Part shown: positions 58,977-64,000 of the stretch, one piece after another
How positions within the stretch are numbered: the stretch's first letter is position 1
How the letters are laid out: every line of letters starts with the position of its first letter
NCBI RefSeq assembly: GCF_013426205.1
Contig: NC_089425.1
Span: 1,116,001-1,180,000 of the forward strand
DNA from: Metarhizium brunneum
Taxonomy: Eukaryota; Ascomycota; Sordariomycetes; Hypocreales; Clavicipitaceae
DNA: 64,000 nucleotides
Direction: 5' to 3'
Position numbers and translations under genes: made by a program
The notes under the pieces: generated by a model
The model's input: the letters and a program-made list of their open reading frames with translations, nothing else
What the model was told of the DNA's origin: nothing
Databases searched by the model: none

Positions 58977-59810
58977 ATGCCGCTGACGGGGCTGCTGGCC
59001 GGCAAGACGGCCATCATCACCGGCGGGACGACGGGCATCGGCCGCGCCATCTGCCTCGAGTTCCTGCGCCAGGGCGCCAACGTGGTCGTCAACCACCTCG
59101 GCCTAGACCAGGACAAGCAGCACCTCGACTCGCTGGTCGCCGAGGCCGAGGCGCTCTCGCTCTCCGCGCAGGCGTCGCCGTCCAGTGCGGTCGGCAGGCT
59201 GGCCCACGAGGCCGGCGACGTCAGGGACCCCGAGACGGCGGCCGGGCTGGTGGCCGCGGCGGTCGCGCACTCGGGCGCCGCGCGCCGGCTCGACATCTGC
59301 GTCTCCAACGCGGGCGTGTGCACGTTTGCCGACTTCCTCACGCTGGCGCCGGACCTGCTGGAGACGACGGTGCGCACCAACCTCGACGGCGCCTTCTACG
59401 TGACGCAGGCGGCGGCGCGGCAGATGGCCCTGCGCCAGGAGCCCCCGGGGGGCAGCATCATCGGCGTGTCGTCGGTGTCGGCGCTCGTCGGCGGCGGGCG
59501 GCAGGCGCACTACACGCCGACAAAGGCCGGCGTGCTCAGCTTGATGCAGAGCGCGGCCGTGGCCCTGGGCCGCCACGGCATCCGGTGCAACGCCCTGCTG
59601 CCGGGGACGATCCGCACGCGGCTCAACGAGCAGGACCTGGCCGACGACGCCAAGAGGGCCTACATGGAGGGCAGGATTCCCCTGGGCCGCACTGGCGTGC
59701 CGTCTGACATGGCTGGCCCGGCGGTGTTTCTGGCGTGCGACGAGCTGAGCGGCTATGTGAGCGGTGCGCAGCTGCTGGTGGATGGCGGCCTGTTTGTCAA
59801 TCTGCAGTAG
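58977..59810 (+). CDS. LRA1: L-rhamnose 1-dehydrogenase (SDR family, LRA1-type)
   Basis: Intronless, 277 residues from ATG 58977. It oxidises L-rhamnose to L-rhamnono-1,4-lactone with NAD(P)+, the first pathway step. Rossmann motif TGGTTGIG (15-22), NAG at 111-113, Ser at 165-166 (IIGVSSVSALVGG), catalytic Y179-x3-K183 (HYTPTK), and the tail MEGRIPLGRTG..GAQLLVDGGLFVNLQ, which follows the yeast LRA1 protein nearly word for word. An acidic/Ala-rich stretch at about residues 55-85 is longer than in yeast. It lies 1.19 kb downstream of rhamnonate dehydratase on the same strand. Third positions are strongly G/C, giving long shadow frames. The family call is firm; NAD versus NADP preference cannot be read. 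Confidence 0.92.
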   Translation: MPLTGLLAGKTAIITGGTTGIGRAICLEFLRQGANVVVNHLGLDQDKQHLDSLVAEAEALSLSAQASPSSAVGRLAHEAGDVRDPETAAGLVAAAVAHSGAARRLDICVSNAGVCTFADFLTLAPDLLETTVRTNLDGAFYVTQAAARQMALRQEPPGGSIIGVSSVSALVGGGRQAHYTPTKAGVLSLMQSAAVALGRHGIRCNALLPGTIRTRLNEQDLADDAKRAYMEGRIPLGRTGVPSDMAGPAVFLACDELSGYVSGAQLLVDGGLFVNLQ

Positions 59811-60547
59811 TTGATGCTGTCACGAGTACTGTAGACGATTTGTTGGTGATGCGTGGCGTGGGCGGAATAATAGTGAAAAAGCAACATGTCCGTTCTGTAT
59901 CATCCCATGGCCTATGGTTTGTAATGTGTCCAAAGTCAAGGCCGACGATCGCGCCCTGGCTGTAAAACAATAACCGGGCGACCCCAGTCAAGGTCAGCCA
60001 TGATGCAGAAGAGGTAACCCGCAACGAGGGGAAAACGCCATCCCACGCGTCTGGCAGACCCGGAGAATAACAAGCGGCAAGGATACATGTTGGATGAAGG
60101 TGCTTGAACGGGTCAAGGGCTGAGTAGAGTAGAGGGGGGGTGTGCAGGGGTCCATGAAATGCCGCAAAATGAGAGAAACATCAATTGATGATAAACATGC
60201 TCGAGTGTCAGGCATCTACGCACCATAAAGGACACGGTGTTGATCGAGCGTCTTTGCGCGCATGGCCGTGAAGATGCTGCGTGCGAATCAACTCGACAAG
60301 CCTAACCCATGGCCTGCCAAACCATCAAACCGGCATGCCAGCCGTTTACACTTTACAAAGGCTGCATCGTGACGGTGCTGTGGAGATGTTGGGTTTCTCG
60401 AGACACCCTTTCCCACCGTTTGGCATCATGTATGTATGTACCTTATCAGCTCCAGGCGAAGTCCCCCGGGCCCCGAGTTTCATGGCCACCAAGTGGTCAA
60501 GTCGCGGGATCCAGGCATGTGGACGCGGGTGGGCGGGGAACGGAGCA

Positions 60548-60567
60548 GCCATGTACATGTACATGGC
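60548..60567. repeat. 20-bp perfect palindrome
   Basis: GCCATGTACATGTACATGGC equals its reverse complement. It may be a dimer binding site or part of a small ATGTAC repeat; context gives no further clue. Confidence 0.5.
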
Positions 60568-62343
60568 GACGCACAGGAATTCCCGCAGCGCAAAAGGTTC
60601 CCTCCCCCTTGGCTCCTTGGCGCAGCACCGCCGTAGCCACCGTCATGCTGGCTGCCGACGCCCGTGCCGCCTGTTCCCGGGCGGTGCAAGGCAACACGGC
60701 GGCCGGCCAGGCGTACAGGCAAGAGATTGTGGGCAGCATGCAGCCCGCGCCGCACCGAGGCGTACTCGGGAGCGAACAAGAGTTTGAACAGAAATTCCAG
60801 CACTGTACTGCACGCTTTACTTGGGGGCACTAACGCCTACTACTTTACGACGGCCGCACGTGTATTTTTCCTTTGGCCCTTGAACCTGCACCGGCAACCT
60901 ACCTGGTCACGGAAAGCAACGCGGTTGGCAGTCGACGGCAGCGTTGGCAAAGGTCGCAATCGAAGCAGGGCGCGGACCCGCTGGAGCGGAGCCGACGGCG
61001 GCGGCTGATAGGCCTTCGGACGGAGGACGGGGATGGGCCCTGACGTCACTGTGGACCGGTCCGACCGTGAGAGACGGCCGCGCTTCAGAACTGGTGGCAA
61101 CTGGTTGCATGCTCCTTCCGCCTGGATCTAAAGACGCGCGAATTGTGGTGTTTGCCGTCTGTGCTGCTTATCGTATCGCGTACCGTGTACCTGGTACTCC
61201 GTGTCCTGTGCGTTCGAGCAGATCGCTCGAGCAAGTACAGGTACCACGGGTACATGACGCAGGCTTCTTCCCAAGCGACATCCACCACCGTAATCTTCCC
61301 TCTTGCATTCGCTGGTGGAACCGCCATCCCGCAAGGATTCGACCATCCACGAAACGTCTCAGCCAGTGGGCAAATCAGCCACTGCCTATCAGTGTTTCCA
61401 ATTCGTTCATGCAGGGTGCAAAGATACCGGCCAAGATAGCCTCACCCGGCTCAGCCTGACGCGAGTGCTCGAAAGCACAGGGTTCGTGCCACAGGCACCG
61501 TCGCCAAGGGGGCAAGTTTACCAAGTCACCTCGGCTTGTTGCTTTTGTTGGTTACGATGCAGCATGTACACTCCAATCGGCGGTGGAGATGCTTTCCATC
61601 CGTTTGAGAAACCTGAGAGGTACAACGTCATGGCCCTGCAGCCGCCTGTTTCGCAACACATGTCGTCGTTGACCTCGGACGTACCTCTCCTGTCACTCCG
61701 GGCCCGGGGCCACTAACTGTGATGCTGTCCTCATGTCACTTTTGAGATGGCCGCTCTTGATATTGCACTGCGGCCCGGAGCCAAGCCATGGCGGCTGCTT
61801 CACACCATCTTGGAATCGTGCCCTGCCAGGGGCCGAAAATCTTTCACCGCCCCTGCCGCAAGCCGACACTCGGCACGTACTGCGGCGTATCGAACATGAT
61901 AGCGTCAGTTGGAATGAAGGCGACGTTGAGAAACGACGGGTTCTTCTCTTCTTCCTGCTAGCGCAAGGCAAACTCGGCGGTGGAAGGCACTGATGACGTC
62001 TAATACGGTGGGCTCTCCAAGTTGACGTCGTATCAGCGAGGGAAAAAAAAAGGGGGCATCGTGTATTGTTGCTACGGGGTCTGTCCCTGTGTGCCGTCAC
62101 CATGGATGTCATCACTCCAGAGTTTTCATCAAGTGGAACCGCCATGTGGATATTCAGTTCGACGCCGGTTCCCTTCGCCACGACCTTGGGCATGTTTCTG
62201 AATGAGTTCCACTCTCCATTATGACTCGGGCTGAGTAGCTACAACGTTCGTAGCGAGTGGGCTCCACGCCAAGACACACATGCCAGATGTGACAGAAAAC
62301 AAACAACTCGGGGGGGAGTCTGGACAGTAGAATCCCCAGAGAC

Positions 62344-62350
62344 TATAAAG
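62344..62350 (+). promoter_or_regulatory. Putative TATA box of the HAD hydrolase gene
   Basis: TATAAAG lies about 200 bp before the ATG at 62545. Weak evidence: single motif only. Confidence 0.25.
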
Positions 62351-62544
62351 GCACTCACATCCTCCCACCGTTCATGACGGTAGATCTCAATCTCCAGACC
62401 AGAAACCCTCGTACTATTCCGATCTTTCTCCACTCTCTTGTCATAAAGGCACGAGAAGAAGGGACGAGCTCGTTGAATCAAATCATTCACTTATACGGCT
62501 CGACGCCTGCTACTGCACCACCACAGCACAGCTCACCATCCATC

Positions 62545-63957
62545 ATGGCGGCAACGCAACAGCAAGAGGCCAAGTTCTACCAGACTGTTGAACAGGCTAA
62601 AAAGGACCTCGACGCAGTTTCTGCGCCGTCAACCACACCTAGCTCCCCTGGCTTGTCTGCAGACAGCTCTCGCGCCAGCATCGCCAGCGTTGATACCCCC
62701 TCATCACCACTCTCTCCTTCCACCGTGGCCGACTCCTTCGTCTTTGCCTTTGATATCGATGGCGTTCTTGTCCGCGGCGGCAAGGCCATCCCCGAAGCAA
62801 TTCAGGCCATGAGAGTGCTCAACGGAGAAAACGAATTCGGCATCCATGTGTAAGTGCCACCTCACAACCCTGCCAGTTCCACCCCCGGATTTCGGACTTT
62901 GGTCCACTCAACCCACCAGGGTTCCATCGTGACTTTTACTTTAGGTGTTGTGCACCCGAGATGACGATTAGCTAACGTGGCCTGCAGACCTCACATCTTC
63001 CTAACCAACGGCGGCGGCAAAACCGAAGAGGAGCGATGCGGCGACCTCTCCCGCCAGTTGCTGCAGGACATCCAGCCCGGCCAGTTCATTTGCGGACACA
63101 CCCCCATGAGAGAAATGGCCGAGAAGTACGGCACCGTCCTTGTCATTGGCGGCGAGGGCGAAAAGTGCCGCGAGGTCGCCGAGGGCTACGGCTTCCGGGA
63201 CGTCGTCACCCCCGGCGACATCATCAAGCACGACTCTGCCACGACGCCCTTCCGCAAGCTCACCGCCGAGGAGCACGCCAACTCGCGCGCCCGCGACTTT
63301 GACGACGTCACCATCGACGCCGTCTTCGTCTTCGCCGACTCCCGCGACTGGGCCGGCGACATCCAGATCATGCTGGACCTCGCCATGTCCAAGGGCGGGC
63401 GGCTCTGCACGCGCAGCGAGACCTTTGACGAGGGGCCCCCCTTTTACTTCTCGCACAACGACGTCGTCTGGTCCGCGGCCCACGAGCACGTCCGCCTCGG
63501 CATGGGCGCCCTCCGCCGCATGTTCGAGGTCACCTTTGACGACCTCACCCGCGGCCGGGGCCGGCTCGACACGCACGCCTTTGGCAAGCCGCAGGTGCCC
63601 ACGTTCGAGTTCGCCTCGCGCCTCATGAGCCAGTGGCGCCACGCGCGGCACGGCATCGCGGACGCGCCCCAGACCGTCTACTTTGTCGGCGACACGCCCG
63701 AGAGCGACATCCGCGGCACCAACGCCGTCAACAAGAAGGCCGACAACGACTGGTACAGCATCCTCGTCAAGACGGGCGTGTACCAGGACGGCACGGAGCC
63801 CGCCTACAAGCCTCGCGTCATTGTGGACAATGTCCTGGACGCCGTGAACCACGGCATCCAGCGCGAGATGCGTAAGAAGCTTGCTTCTTCGCTCAAGCAG
63901 GGTCTCGAGAAGGCTGTTGCGGATGCCGAGACGGAGGCTATTGTCGTGGAGGCGTAG
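62545..63957 (+). CDS. HAD-superfamily hydrolase, subclass IIA, CECR5-like (2 exons)
   Basis: Model: join(62545..62849,62988..63957), 424 residues; 138-bp intron inside IHV/PHIFLTNGG. Motif I is FAFDIDGVLVRGG (nucleophile and acid/base Asp), motif II LTNGGGKTEEER, and motif IV YFVGDTPESDIRGTN, which binds Mg. The IIA cap lies between, with VLVIGGEGEKCREVAEGYGF. This matches the CECR5/HDHD5 group, often mitochondrial and of unknown substrate; some fungal members are annotated as phosphatidyl-synthase-like without proof. The N-terminal ~65 residues are Ser/Thr/Pro-rich and precede the domain. It is not an obvious part of the rhamnose pathway. Exon 2 is strongly GC3-biased. Confidence 0.9.
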
Positions 63958-64000
63958 ATGAATTTCATATCGTTTGGAGTTTGGGATTACATATTTGGCA

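Larger units (their letters stand above)
59811..62544. other. 2.7 kb intergenic region, no gene recognised
   Basis: Many overlapping frames (for example 60281-60787, 60309-60833, 60944-61459) but none with a domain, signal peptide or convincing splice structure. It includes a 20-bp perfect palindrome at 60548-60567. Neither of the missing rhamnose genes (lactonase, aldolase) is here. Confidence 0.45.

Noticed and set aside
60281..61459. Several 100-170 codon frames on the plus strand
   Set aside because: Overlapping, differing frames with Arg/Ala/Pro-rich chance composition; no domain and no match to the missing rhamnose enzymes.
63001..63852. 283-codon minus frame opposite the HAD hydrolase
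   Set aside because: Shadow of GC3-biased coding DNA; the plus strand carries all HAD motifs.

Overview
This window is nuclear DNA of a filamentous ascomycete. Short 50-150 bp introns with GT..AG ends and CTAAC/CTGAC branch sites, Zn(II)2Cys6 regulators, a trans-enoyl reductase, a proteinase K-type subtilase, a QUTR-type protein and an L-rhamnose pathway all point to Pezizomycotina. The mix of families suggests Sordariomycetes, probably Hypocreales, but that is inference. No rRNA, tRNA, CRISPR or intact transposon was recognised.

Layout. 1-2.7 kb: right-hand end of a secondary-metabolite locus (3' end of a reductase-terminated PKS/NRPS-like megasynthase, then a LovC-type enoyl reductase). 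2.9-6.5 kb: two divergent APH-fold kinase-like genes, one carrying an N-terminal zinc finger on its own exon. 6.8-7.5 kb: a small secreted cysteine protein gene and a second copy of its cysteine module. 9.6-10.2 kb: a BLI-3-like FMN-binding protein. 11.4 kb: an ankyrin-repeat relic. 11.9-13.3 kb: an SRPK-like kinase (4 exons). 16.1-17.9 kb: an UNC93-type transporter (5 exons). 18.9-21.9 kb: a Zn2Cys6 regulator. 25.9-28.1 kb: a QUTR-like protein related to the AROM C-terminus. 31.1-31.7 kb: a glyoxalase/VOC protein. 33.0-41.7 kb: a housekeeping-like block (NASP/Hif1 histone chaperone, MPP10, RNF10/MAG2 RING protein) plus a heme-thiolate peroxidase-like gene. 42.6-46.1 kb: a CBM48 protein with a 1.49 kb intron. 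49.2-50.5 kb: a secreted subtilase. 51.6-59.8 kb: a candidate L-rhamnose catabolic locus, with a Zn2Cys6 regulator divergent from L-rhamnonate dehydratase, followed by L-rhamnose 1-dehydrogenase. 62.5-64.0 kb: a CECR5-type HAD hydrolase.

How genes work together. The clearest functional unit is the rhamnose pair: the dehydrogenase makes L-rhamnono-lactone and the dehydratase acts on L-rhamnonate. The lactonase and aldolase are not in the window. The megasynthase end and the trans-enoyl reductase are the second likely unit. Other genes look like ordinary neighbours.

Structures not explained by genes include an AT-rich, RIP-like island, a 147-bp AT-rich element with 19-bp terminal inverted repeats, a 74-bp promoter tandem repeat, several 16-20 bp perfect palindromes, and a 9-mer (TACGGAGTA) found seven times, only in noncoding DNA. 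Exon borders were placed by hand from splice consensus, reading frame and family motifs, without transcript data.
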